Shown here one piece after another: positions 16,895-24,747 of a stretch of DNA of 24,747 nt. Position numbers and translations under genes: made by a program. Origin of the DNA: CAUZJO01 sp963580245 (GTDB lineage: Bacteria > Sumerlaeota > Sumerlaeia > MVZB01); the NCBI GenBank assembly GCA_963580245.1, contig CAUZJO010000068.1, positions 1 to 24,747 of the forward strand. Direction: 5' to 3'. The notes under the pieces were generated by a model. That model was not told where the DNA came from and did no database searches. It was given only the letters and a program-made list of their open reading frames with translations. Position 1 is the first letter of the stretch; each line of letters starts with the position of its first letter.

Positions 16895-18049
16895 CTACGA
16901 GGCCGCCGGCTGGAGCTGGGATTGAAAGAAATCGGTCGCGCTCTCCCAATCGAGCGGTAGCCCAACTGGGCGACCCGTCGCGGCCGATATCTGCGCGGCC
17001 CAACCGATCTCGGCGAAGACCGCCGATCGCGCGAAGCTCAAAGGCGACGCCTCCCGCTTCCGGATGCATTCCATGAAATGGCCCACGCAGGCGTCGGTCT
17101 GGTGATAGATGACGTTGCCGCTATCGGGCGTGCTGAGCCCCGGAGGCCAGGCCAACTCGGCGAGGTTTTCGCGGGCGCAACGCTCCGCATCGAGAGGATA
17201 AACCCAGCGCCGCCCCGTCGCCCGTTGCGACCAATACCGGACCTTGAGAGGTTGGTCGATCTGCGAATCGAAAATCAGCCCCCCTTCGGTCCCCGACAGG
17301 TTGTGATACGCGTCATAGCCGTTGGAATCGTCGATGTTGCCCAGACACAAGCCGGTCGCGCCGTTATCGAAGCGGACCATGATGTTCCAGACCGGCTCCG
17401 GCTCGAACGGCCTGACGCTCGCCTCCATGCTCGTCGCGAAGACCTCGGCCGGACGCGCCTGACTCGCCATCAGCCACACCATCGCGGACAATGAATGGAC
17501 GATGCCCATGCCGATCGCGTCGCCCATCAGGTCGCGGCTCAACTTCCAAGCCTTGCCGCCGGCGATGTTCACCGGATGACGATAGTTGATCTGAATCTGG
17601 GTAATCTTGCCGAACTCGCCCGCGGCGACCATCTCGCGCAAGCACTGTTCCATCGGGTCGAAATAGAGGATGTAATCGACGAACGTGATCTGTTCCGGTC
17701 GCCGGCGTTCCAACTCGATCTGACGGCGGAATTCGTCAAAACCCGTCGCGCAGGGCTTCTCGCAAAAAACGTGCTTGCCGGCCTTCTGGGCCTTCATCGC
17801 CTGCTCGCCATGAAACCGGTTGGGGCTGGCGATCACAACCGCCTCGATCTCGGGCCGCTCAAGCATGGCGTCGTAATCGTCGGTCCATAGGTCGCTCGCA
17901 AGGCCCGCTGCTTCGAGCGCGCGAACGGTGCTTGCGCGGTTGGGTTGAAAGAGCGCCAGGATTTCCGCGTCATCCCGCTCGGCGAGCCGCTTCATCAACT
18001 CGCCGCCCATCCAACCCGCGCCAGCGAAGCCCACGCCAATTTTTTTCAT
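16895..18049 (-). CDS. Gfo/Idh/MocA family NAD(P)-dependent oxidoreductase
   Basis: The 384-residue product has an N-terminal Rossmann fold with GFAGAGWMGGELMKRLAER at 8-26 for NAD(P) binding, the family motif HVFCEKPCATG near 93-103 whose Lys is catalytic, and the C-terminal alpha/beta substrate domain with YRHPVNIAGGKAWKL and GIVHSLSAM, where the His is a likely catalytic residue. Members oxidise sugars, inositols and related polyols. ATG 18049 is preceded by AGGAGAGGGAGAG, a strong ribosome site. It is convergent with the enolase-superfamily gene (38-base gap) and lies 112 bases downstream of a DtxR-like regulator gene, with a T-run hairpin between. It plausibly belongs to the same sugar or sugar-acid pathway as the symporter and enolase-type enzyme. 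Confidence 0.93.
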   Translation of the reverse strand: MKKIGVGFAGAGWMGGELMKRLAERDDAEILALFQPNRASTVRALEAAGLASDLWTDDYDAMLERPEIEAVVIASPNRFHGEQAMKAQKAGKHVFCEKPCATGFDEFRRQIELERRRPEQITFVDYILYFDPMEQCLREMVAAGEFGKITQIQINYRHPVNIAGGKAWKLSRDLMGDAIGMGIVHSLSAMVWLMASQARPAEVFATSMEASVRPFEPEPVWNIMVRFDNGATGLCLGNIDDSNGYDAYHNLSGTEGGLIFDSQIDQPLKVRYWSQRATGRRWVYPLDAERCARENLAELAWPPGLSTPDSGNVIYHQTDACVGHFMECIRKREASPLSFARSAVFAEIGWAAQISAATGRPVGLPLDWESATDFFQSQLQPAAS

Positions 18050-18084
18050 CTCTCCCTCTCCTCCAAGTGCCAGAGCATCCGGGC

Positions 18085-18108
18085 AAAAAAATCCCCCCTC
18101 AATCGGGG
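18085..18108 (-). terminator. Short intrinsic terminator after the DtxR-like gene
   Basis: On the minus strand CCCC (18108-18105) and GGGG (18098-18095) enclose a six-base loop, and the structure is followed two more G and an A later by seven T (18091-18085). The stem is short but all G:C and the T-run is the longest nearby. It lies between the regulator stop (18162) and the Gfo/Idh/MocA start. Confidence 0.5.
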
Positions 18109-18161
18109 CGGGTTCTTCCCCAGAGCGTGGGCGCGACCCCCTCGCGCCGCGGGCTGGTCGT

Positions 18162-18743
18162 TTATGCGGAACTCTTTGCGTCGGCGCTGAATTGCGCCAT
18201 CAATGCCGCGTCCTCGGCGATGCAGCCGCCGTATTCGGCGCACATCTCGCATTCGCCCTCGCCATTGCAATCGGACTGGTAGTCTCGGACCTCTCCCTTG
18301 AGTCGATCGAGCAGGGTCTTATCGTTCTTGAGGACCCGCCCCAGCCGGAAGATGGCATGGGCCGATTCGGGGCTGAGCAGGTGTTCGAGCTTGCAGGCAT
18401 CGGCCAAGGCGACGCCCTTGGGGATGTTCAGGATGTCCTCGAAGAAATCGGCCATCACCAGAAAATGGCGCTCGACGGTGCGGGCCAGGGCCATTCCCTC
18501 CTCGGTCAGGCTCAACATCCGCTTGGAGTCTTCGACGATGTAGTTGCGCTCCTTGAGCATCGAGATGCGCTTGGAGGCCGCCGCGCGCGTGATGTCGAGG
18601 TGCTCGGCCACGTCGGTCACCCGCGCGTAACCGTTGTCCTTGCGCAGGTGCATGATCGTCATCAAATAATGGGCCGCCGAATGGGTCAGTTCGCTCTGCT
18701 CGAAGGCCCGCCAGGCGGAGTTGTCATTGGATAATACTGACAT
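18162..18743 (-). CDS. DtxR/MntR-family metal-dependent regulator with C-terminal Cys cluster
   Basis: The 193-residue product has a winged helix-turn-helix at about 20-85 (SELTHSAAHYLMTIMHL, RVTDVAEHLDITRAAASKRI, LSLTEEGMALA), then the dimerisation and metal-binding helices typical of DtxR/MntR proteins (ERHFLVMADFFEDILNIP, DACKLEHLLSPESAHAIFRL). These regulators sense Fe(II) or Mn(II). The expected metal ligands appear in HFL (His93), Cys117, Glu120 and His121. Unusual is a C-terminal cluster, CNGEGECEMCAEYGGC, with Cys159, Cys165, Cys168 and Cys174 (CX5CX2CX5C), able to hold zinc or an iron-sulfur centre. ATG 18743 has only a weak ribosome site. It is preceded by a promoter-like sequence with a perfect palindrome (18800-18811), perhaps its own operator. 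Confidence 0.85.
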   Translation of the reverse strand: MSVLSNDNSAWRAFEQSELTHSAAHYLMTIMHLRKDNGYARVTDVAEHLDITRAAASKRISMLKERNYIVEDSKRMLSLTEEGMALARTVERHFLVMADFFEDILNIPKGVALADACKLEHLLSPESAHAIFRLGRVLKNDKTLLDRLKGEVRDYQSDCNGEGECEMCAEYGGCIAEDAALMAQFSADAKSSA

Positions 18744-18791
18744 CGAGGTAATCTTCTCGGTGTAAAACGCGAATCACGGGAATAATCGGTC

Positions 18792-18820
18792 TATTTAGCG
18801 GTCCGCGGACCATGCTTGAA
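18792..18820 (-). promoter_or_regulatory. Candidate promoter with palindromic operator for the DtxR-like gene
   Basis: On the minus strand TTCAAG (18820-18815) and TAAATA (18797-18792) are 17 bases apart, and the spacer contains the perfect 12-bp palindrome GGTCCGCGGACC (18800-18811). Transcription would begin near 18785, about 42 bases ahead of ATG 18743. The hexamers alone match only moderately; the position of the palindrome between them makes an autoregulatory site plausible. Confidence 0.4.
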
Positions 18821-19124
18821 CCTTCAGCCACCTAACACGGCTATCCCCCGCCGACCGTTCACTTATGTTAGCTCATGCACCATCCGGACATCAAGTCAAA
18901 ATCCACGGGGGCACCCCCCGCCGCTTTTCCGGCCCCCCTTCCGCCTGCGAGGCTTGCCGGCGAGAAATGCCGCCAGGCAGTTCCCAGCTTTATCAGTGTT
19001 AATCCGTAAAATCCGTTAAATCAGCGTCCCATTTCTTCAGTCCGGCGTACGAGACTTGCCCCGATCTTGGCCTGGGATCGACCTGCCCCGTCCGGTGATC
19101 CCAGCCCAGCCCAGCCCATCGTGT
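18821..19124. other. Gene-free spacer between the DtxR-like and CsgG-like genes
   Basis: No gene is supported. The stretch contains a distant inverted pair CTAACA (18832-18837) / TGTTAG (18866-18871), the tandem-like AATCCGTAAAATCCGTTAAA around 19001-19020, and a short CCCAG direct repeat near 19100-19117. A second weak promoter fit toward the DtxR-like gene is possible (TTGATG and TAACAT 18 bases apart on the minus strand). Confidence 0.45.
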
Positions 19125-20042
19125 CTACCGGGCCTTGATTTTGAGGAGGTCCGTCGTCTGCTGAACGGCGTCGTTCATGGCCGCGCGGGTCGCCTGGCCC
19201 AGGGCGCTGGCGGCGAATTCGGCGTTGCCCTTGCCGATGCCGAAAACGCTGACCCCGCTGGTCGAAGAAACCGTCGTGAACGTGCCCGATGACATGAAGG
19301 CGCCCAAGATCCGGCTGTTCTTGCCGTTGACCACGCGCAGGTCCAGCCCGACCATGCCGCTGCGCTTGACGTCCCCTTTCTCGTAGGTCGGGTTGGCGAT
19401 GGCGACGCCGGCGCCCGTGTAACCCAAGGCCTTGCTGCCGGTGGCCAGGCCCGCCAGCCCGACGATCGCCCCAATCCCGCCCAGCGATCCGCCCTTCTTC
19501 TCCTCCGACAGGTCGGCCGTTTCGTTGAACTCGGTCACGGTCCCCCGGATGATGTAGGGTCCGAGCTCGCCTTCCTCCAGCGCGCAGGTGTAGCTTCCGT
19601 CCGCGTTTTTCGTGATCGCGTCGGCCTCAATGAGCTGGATGTTGCCGCTGCGCGTGAGGGCGGTTCGGAGTTGCTCGGCCATGCCCGCGCCCACCTGTGC
19701 TCCGGGGCCATGCTGCTGGACCGGATTGCCCTCAAGGCCGCCACCTTGGGTGCCGCTGTCAAGTATGCCGCCCACGCCCCCGCGAGGGGCCGGTGCCGAG
19801 GCCGCGCCCGTACCCGAAATCTCGCCCGATGCGCCGTAAACCAGGGGCTCGACGGCGACAACGAAGGTGGGCACTTGCGGGTCGTACGGAATCGAGACGA
19901 TCTCGACCTGGGCCGCCGCCGGCACCCCGGTCTGAGCCTGAGCGGCCCCACGGTCGACCGAAGCCGTCTCGCAGCTCGCGGCCAGGAGCAATGACGCGGG
20001 GATTATCAGAACCATCCATGTCCATTGAATGAGTCGTATCAC
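19125..20042 (-). CDS. CsgG-like lipoprotein
   Basis: The 305-residue product resembles the CsgG curli-assembly / outer-membrane lipoprotein family. A short basic start (VIRLIQWTW) is followed by the hydrophobic MVLIIPASLLLAASC, with Cys as likely lipidated residue (box AASC, slightly off consensus). The body shows VEPLVYGASGEISG, GAGMAEQLRTALTRSGNIQLIEAD and YIIRGTVTEF. After a Gly-rich stretch, VKRSGMVGLDLRVVNGKNSRIL and a C-terminal AASALGQATRAAMNDAVQQT match the typical end of the fold. Such proteins form secretion pores or related periplasmic assemblies. I chose GTG 20042 because GGGAGAAG lies seven bases ahead; the frame is open to 20117. No curli subunit genes are adjacent. A strong promoter at 20266-20293 probably drives it. 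Confidence 0.8.
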   Translation of the reverse strand: MIRLIQWTWMVLIIPASLLLAASCETASVDRGAAQAQTGVPAAAQVEIVSIPYDPQVPTFVVAVEPLVYGASGEISGTGAASAPAPRGGVGGILDSGTQGGGLEGNPVQQHGPGAQVGAGMAEQLRTALTRSGNIQLIEADAITKNADGSYTCALEEGELGPYIIRGTVTEFNETADLSEEKKGGSLGGIGAIVGLAGLATGSKALGYTGAGVAIANPTYEKGDVKRSGMVGLDLRVVNGKNSRILGAFMSSGTFTTVSSTSGVSVFGIGKGNAEFAASALGQATRAAMNDAVQQTTDLLKIKAR

Positions 20043-20126
20043 GACGCTTCTCCCATCGAAAAGGAATCGATGCGCGCCGTCCCCGGCACGCTCATACGCA
20101 ACGTATAACAAATCCACGGAGACGGC

Positions 20127-20222
20127 TCAATGAAAACGCCCGGCCCCGAGCGCGCTCGCGCATCCGGCAAGGATTAGCAGAGCCAGCGGGACCGGGATCG
20201 CGATACGTTCGATGATGCGCTT
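20127..20222 (-). other. Orphan lipoprotein signal-peptide-like sequence
   Basis: In the leader of the CsgG-like transcript one frame spells a classic lipoprotein signal: KRIIERIA then IPVPLALLILAGC with a perfect LAGC lipobox, followed by ASALGAGRFH and a stop at 20127. AGGGAAAG lies at the beginning, but no ATG, GTG or TTG follows it in this frame, so a normal start is missing. It may be the remains of a lipoprotein gene, a mini-lipoprotein with an unusual start, or coincidence. The frame opens at 20318, before the promoter. Confidence 0.35.
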
Positions 20223-20265
20223 TCCCTGAAAGTGGGCTGAGAAAACTAATTTCAGTCTGTCACTA

Positions 20266-20293
20266 AAGATAGACCGCACCGCGGCGGTGTCAA
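20266..20293 (-). promoter_or_regulatory. Promoter of the CsgG-like gene
   Basis: A perfect TTGACA (20293-20288) is followed after 16 bases by TATCTT (20271-20266) on the minus strand. The start would be near 20259, giving a leader of about 215 bases to GTG 20042. It lies just after the ELWxxDGT gene ends, separating the two units. Confidence 0.65.
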
Positions 20294-20301
20294 TCATCAT
20301 T

Positions 20302-21842
20302 TCACCATTCCCCACCACCGTATCTTAGCCAAGCTTCTTCTCCGACACTGGCCGATTCGTCTAGCTCCATTATCCACAATTCTTGCCCGTGCATGCCATC
20401 GTCAGCGCTGAAAAGCAATAAATCATCGATCACTGTAATCTTTGATATATTCGATGAGTTTGTTCCTGGATGTATATCACCTGCCATGATGGTCCCCAAT
20501 TCGATCCCGTCGCTTACCACATTTCGCGTCCATTCTGACGATCATCCGCGGTGAAATAAGCCCTGCCACCAAATGCAGTAAGGTTTTGCGGAAACGAACC
20601 CTTACGCCCCGGCCAGATATCCTTCAGGAGATCGGTGCCTTCGAATGTTCCATTTGATATCCATAGTTCGAGTCCATCCCGTGTTGGATTCTCACTCCCA
20701 AACCCCGCGACAAAGAGTCTTCCGTCAACACCCACGAGTTCATATGGTGCCACAGGTCCAATCCTGATATTCTGTCCATTGGATTGATACTTTGCCAAGG
20801 TACTGTTAGTTGTAAAGTATAATTCGCCGTTGTGGACACCGTATATCTCATCCGTCGACTCCTCTTTTACTGTGCCGTCGGTAGTGCTGTCGCTTTTCCA
20901 GAACTCGGAATCAAGAAACGCGCCACCCCTATAATGGTAATCCACTCTAAAGAATAGCTCGCCCTGGAATTCAGTCATATCCCGAATGAATGTTTGCTGA
21001 AATCCGGTTGCTGGCATGACCTTAAGGACGGCCAGTTTGCCGTCCACCAGTGTTCCCAGAACTGATTGATTAAGATCGCTTCTTAATACGGCATAAAACG
21101 CATCGCCGATCGACGTTAATGCGTCAAGCCGATCAAAATCGATGAATCCGACCCTCACCGTTCCCGCCGCGGCCCCATCCGTCTTGTAGAGGTTCTCCTT
21201 ACTCCTCACAAAATACAACTCACCTTGAAATTCATGGAAATTCATAATATCCAAGTTATGAGGACCTAGTCCAAGAAAATCCAGAACTTCAGTGCCTTCA
21301 TTCGTCCCATCACTCGTCCATATTTGTTTTCCGTAAATCGGATCCATTGCGAGCAAGTATAGTTTCCCCATAAACGTTGTCATGGGCGTCAGGTCGCGAC
21401 CGATTACGCCAATGGAAGAACCGGTTTCACCAGGATAAATGTCCTTCACCATCTCCGTTCGCTCACCGTCGGTCCTCCATAACTCCAGCCCATGAACTCC
21501 ATCATCAGCCGTGAAGTAAAGGACCCTATTCAGTTCCGTGAGCTGATCCGGATCGGAACTGTCAGGACCTTGCTTGATGTCCAAGACAAGCGCCAGTGCC
21601 GTCTGATCAGCGGAGCCGTTATTCCGCCACAATTCTCGGTCCGTTTCGGAATGAAAAGCGGTAAAATAAGTAAACTCACCCGCCTTTGTAAACCCATGGG
21701 GATCAGAGCTACCTTCGGGATTGATATCCTTAAGAACCGGAGGGCTGGCGGAACAAAGGAGAGGAGAGCAAGACAATATCAAGGTGAACAACAAGACGGA
21801 TGCCGGAGCATAAAGGCGGTTAACCCCTGGCAGCTTACCCAT
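20302..21842 (-). pseudogene. Frameshifted ELWxxDGT-repeat protein, secreted
   Basis: Signal peptide (MGKLPGVNRLYAPASVLLFTLILSC, then a probable cut near CSA) and eight degenerate repeats of the ELWxxDGT type: RELWRNNGS, LELWRTDGE, KQIWTSDGTNEGT, NLYKTDGAAAGT, EFWKSDSTTDGT, LELWISNGTFEGT, REMW-VSDGIELGT and QELWIMELD. Between them recur ELYF, FTADD and DIYPG blocks that suggest a beta-propeller. The frame is lost between REMW and VSDG: TAA appears at 20514-20516, and one missing G near 20516-20517 restores the repeat. Coding then continues to TGA at 20302, about 514 residues in all. GC is lower than in the neighbours (52% in the line at 20821, about 38% at 21241), suggesting transfer. ATG 21842 is preferred; a GTG at 21887 would add 15 residues. 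Function is unknown; such proteins are secreted or surface-linked. Confidence 0.8.
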
Positions 21843-22249
21843 GCGCGTTGATGAACTATCGATTTTCGCTAGTAACACAGCCGTCACTCACTTCTTAGGG
21901 AGATAAATGCCTGACACCCAACACACCCACTGAGCCACAACCTCTTCTCACGAGCGAACAGTATAACCTGACTGGCATCGCACGATCGCGGAATTCCGCA
22001 CACATCGAAGAACAGGTAACGGGGCCTGCTTCAGATAGCACTCCACCATTGAAACATCCCGCCACCACCGCGTCAACCCACAAAACTCAAAATGCATGTT
22101 GTAAAACTACGCACGACGCATGAAAGACGATCGGGACGGAGGGGGATGCCTTGGGATTGAGATCATGTCCCGTCCGCCCGCGAGATCCGGCAAATCGCGG
22201 CTCGCCCCGGATTCGAAGCGATCACCCTGGACCGCCCTCGATTTAGGGC
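21843..22249. other. Gene-free divergent spacer between the ELWxxDGT gene and the leuA leader
   Basis: No gene is supported. The part up to about 22,120 shares the lower GC of the ELWxxDGT gene. A TATACT-like -10 on the minus strand (21965-21960) could serve that gene but has no matching -35. The plus-strand frame at 22120-22368 overlaps the RNA leader and looks non-coding. Confidence 0.4.
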
Positions 22250-22279
22250 TTGACGCGTTCCGGCAGGTTGATTTAGAAA
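22250..22279 (+). promoter_or_regulatory. Candidate promoter for the T-box leader and leuA
   Basis: TTGACG (22250-22255) and TAGAAA (22274-22279) are separated by 18 bases. Transcription would start near 22286, shortly ahead of the first conserved T-box leader sequence at about 22350. The match is good for -35 and fair for -10. Confidence 0.45.
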
Positions 22280-22344
22280 GGGTTACGAGTGGGAGGATGC
22301 CCGGCGGCGATGCGCGGGCCGCTTCCCCGGTTCTTTGGGAACAA

Positions 22345-22640
22345 GCGAAAGGCCGTGATGAGGAGTAGTAGGCTGGACGGGTGCGCCTTGAGAGAGCTGC
22401 CGGGTGGTGCGAGGCAGTGGGCGTCGCGGTTGAACTGACCTCGGAGCCGCGTGGGTGAAGGGTGAATCAGCGGGCTTGATGCCCCGATTCCCCTGCGTAA
22501 TCCGCGCCGGTTGGTCCCCGTTAACCGACCCGAATGAAGGGTGTGCGCGCCTGTCGGTCCGCGCACCGAATCAGGGTGGTACCGCGCTCATGAAATTTTC
22601 GGCGCCCCTGGGTCCATGATCAAGACTCAGGGGCGCTTTG
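22345..22640 (+). promoter_or_regulatory. Leucine-specific T-box leader (tRNA-sensing riboswitch)
   Basis: All main parts of a T-box are visible. Stem I starts with GAUGAGGAGUAGUA (about 22357-22370). Its distal part is AGAGAGCUGCCGGGUGGUGCGAGGCAG (positions 22391-22417), containing the AG bulge and terminal loop and closed by CUGCC/GGCAG. The specifier region reads GUUGAA-CUG-ACC, with the Leu codon CUG at 22435-22437. A stem III (GAAUC 22464-22468 / GAUUC 22486-22490) follows. The T-box core AGGGTGGTACCGCG is at 22573-22586; its UGGU (22577-22580) fits the 3' end of an uncharged tRNA with discriminator A, as in tRNA-Leu. The antiterminator can pair GCGC 22561-22564 with 22584-22587. When uncharged tRNA-Leu binds, termination is avoided and leuA is expressed. 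Confidence 0.93.
22602..22640 (+). terminator. Conditional terminator of the leuA T-box
   Basis: GCGCCCCUGGGU (22602-22613) pairs with ACUCAGGGGCGC (22625-22636) over 12 bp with one G-U, has an 11-base loop and is followed by TTTGTATTGTT. It begins 15 bases after the T-box core, the expected place for the alternative terminator fold. Confidence 0.88.
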
Positions 22641-22719
22641 TATTGTTCGCCGGCTCAGAGCGGCGATCCGCGGAATGGCAAAGCCATCCGAAATCACGGC
22701 GGACAGACCGACTAGGCCA

Positions 22720-22794
22720 ATGATTAAACTCATCGCCGTCATCGTGCTGGTGTTGATCGTTGGAGCACTCGTGGTTCGCGCGGCTCGTAAGTGA
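22720..22794 (+). CDS. Small hydrophobic ORF between T-box and leuA (24 codons)
   Basis: ATG 22720 opens MIKLIAVIVLVLIVGALVV, then RAARK and TGA 22792-22794. Fourteen of 24 residues are Ile, Leu or Val, and the shape is that of a single membrane helix with a basic end. The ribosome site is weak (AGG three bases upstream). It lies after the T-box terminator and 220 bases ahead of leuA in the same transcript. It could be a membrane micropeptide or a branched-chain-amino-acid leader peptide. Between it and leuA, CCCC (22948-22951) and GGGG (22960-22963) with flanking CCGG pairs form a hairpin without a T-run. The rest of the 22641-23014 stretch shows no other gene. Confidence 0.45.
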   Translation: MIKLIAVIVLVLIVGALVVRAARK

Positions 22795-23014
22795 TGTTGG
22801 AAGATCGATAAAAATGGGAAGAGCACGTTTAGGCATGTTGTGATGGTCATCTTTATTTACACATCCTCGGACCGAATGGGATTCGCCTCCACGTTCCACA
22901 TCTCCGGGCGACTGCGCCCCGACTCGGCGGTTTCTCGTCCCGGCCTTCCCCATTGAACAGGGGCCGGTCATTCGCTCCACCCCCATCCCTGATGAATATG
23001 AGAGGTAAACGACC

Positions 23015-24571
<1,557 letters not shown>

Positions 24572-24598
24572 ATTGGAAGAGCGAGGGGAAGTCTCGTT

Positions 24599-24747
24599 TT
24601 AGTGGCCATTGACCAATTGGTTCTTCACCCCATCCAGAATCGATTCGATATCCTGCTTGGTGACGGAGGGAAAGTCATCCAGTTTCTCTTCGACGACCTG
24701 AACGAGCAGATCAACGAGGATCTCGTCGACGACTATCTTCGTATTCG
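24599..24747 (-). CDS. C-terminal part of an unknown protein (cut by the window end)
   Basis: From the window end an open minus-strand frame runs 48 codons to TAA at 24601-24599. It reads IVVDEILVDLLVQVVEEKLD, then DFPSVTKQDIESILDGVKNQ and LVNGH. The amphipathic, helix-like composition and well-placed stop, 28 bases from the end of leuA, make it likely real. No family is recognised. It converges with leuA and no terminator is visible between them. Confidence 0.55.
   Translation of the reverse strand, partial: NTKIVVDEILVDLLVQVVEEKLDDFPSVTKQDIESILDGVKNQLVNGH

Noticed and set aside
19100..19117. CCCAG short tandem repeat
   Set aside because: Only three units in non-coding DNA; too short to support a functional claim.
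22120..22723. Short plus-strand open frames over the leuA leader
   Set aside because: They coincide with conserved RNA elements of the T-box and show no protein-like features.

Overview
The window is high-GC bacterial DNA (two sampled coding lines give 52% inside the ELWxxDGT gene and 65% inside leuA). The gene set suggests a Planctomycetes-like, Hydrogenedentes-like or related candidate-phylum bacterium, perhaps from an environmental genome. It includes a FloA-type flotillin, a secreted protein with planctomycete-style pre-peptidase C-terminal (PPC) domains, an unanchored cohesin-like protein, and a phytanoyl-CoA dioxygenase / sodium symporter / enolase / Gfo-Idh-MocA catabolic set. A leucine T-box in front of leuA is unexpected for such a lineage; it is best known in Firmicutes, Actinobacteria and some delta-proteobacteria. 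The phylum cannot be fixed from this sequence.

Left part (1-11,590), all on the minus strand. In order of transcription from the right: a cohesin-like secreted protein with its own promoter and terminator; a polytopic membrane protein of GT-C type; hisB; a PPC-domain secreted protein behind a good sigma70-type promoter; floA; an Lrp/AsnC regulator; glnE; and a hypothetical gene split by an in-frame TAA. lrp and glnE are 27 bases apart and look co-transcribed, which ties the regulator to glutamine synthetase control. Two copies of a short dispersed repeat with inverted ends lie after glnE and after the membrane-protein gene. A 19-base perfect inverted repeat follows the PPC gene.

Middle part (11,690-18,750). 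On the plus strand, a broken family-4-like glycosyltransferase is followed by a PhyH-type dioxygenase, a sodium:solute symporter (TTG start) and an enolase-superfamily enzyme. The last two are 11 bases apart. A Gfo/Idh/MocA oxidoreductase converges on this set, and upstream of it on the minus strand is a DtxR/MntR-type regulator with an extra C-terminal four-cysteine cluster. Together these look like uptake and oxidation or dehydration of a sugar-like or sugar-acid compound.

Right part (19,125-24,747). A CsgG-like lipoprotein has a near-consensus promoter on the minus strand. Behind it lies a lower-GC, frameshifted ELWxxDGT repeat protein that looks acquired. On the plus strand comes a complete leucine T-box leader (CUG specifier, T-box sequence, terminator), a 24-codon hydrophobic small ORF rich in Ile/Leu/Val, and leuA. 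The C-terminal end of an unknown minus-strand gene closes the window.

The most interesting items are the T-box plus small-ORF arrangement ahead of leuA, the modular dispersed repeat, the DtxR-like regulator with its cysteine cluster and a palindrome inside its putative promoter, and the enolase-superfamily enzyme with unusual active-site positions. Several genes carry frameshifts or in-frame stops, so either local gene decay or assembly error must be considered.
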